Source: JBOFEH01 sp051650265 (GTDB lineage Bacteria > Bacillota > Clostridia > Lachnospirales > Cellulosilyticaceae). From it: 15,939 nt of DNA. The position numbers and the translations under genes are program-made. The notes under the pieces are model-generated. The model was not told the origin of the DNA. It saw only the letters and a program-made list of their open reading frames with translations, and searched no databases. Location: assembly GCA_051650265.1 (NCBI GenBank), contig JBOFIR010000238.1:1-15939 (forward strand), in the 5' to 3' direction. This document shows, piece after piece, positions 15,711 to 15,939 of this stretch; position 1 is the stretch's first letter; each line of letters opens with the position of its first letter.

Positions 15711-15723
15711 GGAGAGAAGTTAG

Positions 15724-15939
15724 ATGATTAAATTAAATTTATCGATGATTGAATTTTTGTTAAGGGCTATTCCAGAAGGATTTATTGTCATATTTGGAGT
15801 ATATGCTTTTTCAAAGACTAGGGTAGTAAAAAAGAATCTTTTGATAGCAGGATCTATATTAGCACTGAGTTTGTATTTAATAAGAGCTATTCCTATCAGT
15901 TATGGTATACATACTATATTAGGGATATTAGTGATAAGT
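15724..15939 (+). CDS. Membrane protein of unknown function (3' end missing)
   Basis: The first 72 residues of an integral membrane protein are present, and the frame is open to the window edge. The ATG follows AAGGAGAG (15709-15716), which overlaps the stop of the DUF5317 gene. Two hydrophobic segments are visible (about 8-28 and 40-55) with a basic turn (KTRVVKKN) between them. A third begins at about residue 62 after the phrase RAIPISYGIHTILG. I cannot name the family with confidence. Comparable small membrane proteins in clostridia can precede a C-terminal ATPase domain or a sensor kinase, but nothing beyond this N-terminus can be seen here. Confidence 0.75.
   Translation, partial: MIKLNLSMIEFLLRAIPEGFIVIFGVYAFSKTRVVKKNLLIAGSILALSLYLIRAIPISYGIHTILGILVIS

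Overview
The window looks like chromosome of an anaerobic, low-to-moderate GC Firmicute of class Clostridia, possibly a Lachnospirales-type gut or plant-fibre bacterium. The evidence is the set of gene families (Bce-type peptide ABC module, YesM/YesN two-component pair, Mgl sugar transporter with a lipoprotein binding protein, DUF5317 protein), strong purine-rich ribosome binding sites, hairpin-plus-T terminators and the lack of any outer-membrane gene. This placement is inference. All recognised genes lie on the + strand. I see no rRNA, tRNA, CRISPR array, insertion sequence or phage gene.

Region 1 (1-3766) is a Bce-type antimicrobial-peptide sensing and resistance module: the 3' part of an intramembrane-sensing histidine kinase, an ATPase (BceA) and a large FtsX-family permease (BceB). 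A perfect inverted repeat matching the BceR operator (TTACA-N4-TGTAA) lies in the last codons of the kinase gene, just upstream of a likely bceAB promoter. The response regulator gene should lie just left of the window. Two secreted proteins of unknown function follow (3827-5244), one with six cysteines and one with a C-terminal SH3-like domain. They end at a clear terminator.

Region 2 (5276-13666) is a galactose/glucose-type sugar sensing and uptake locus. An operon encodes a YesN-type AraC response regulator, a YesM-type sensor kinase and a periplasmic-binding-protein paralogue without a lipobox. A strong terminator closes it. A second operon, mglBAC, encodes the lipoprotein binding protein, the double ATPase and the permease. 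Both binding proteins keep the full set of sugar-contacting residues and the calcium loop known from E. coli MglB. The simplest model is that the first is a dedicated sensor partner of the kinase (as XylFII is for LytS), and the second feeds the transporter.

Region 3 (13681-14970) is a manganese-efflux unit. A near-consensus promoter is followed by a yybP-ykoY (Mn2+) riboswitch whose 3' P1 strand is also part of an intrinsic terminator, and then by a CaCA-family cation exchanger and its own terminator. A 10-base sequence inside the promoter spacer is exactly complementary to the aptamer P1/L1 segment. This would matter only for transcripts reading through from mglC.

Region 4 (14971-15939) begins with an AT-rich intergenic stretch holding a palindrome in a possible promoter spacer. 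It is followed by a DUF5317-type membrane protein and the start of another small membrane protein that runs off the right edge.
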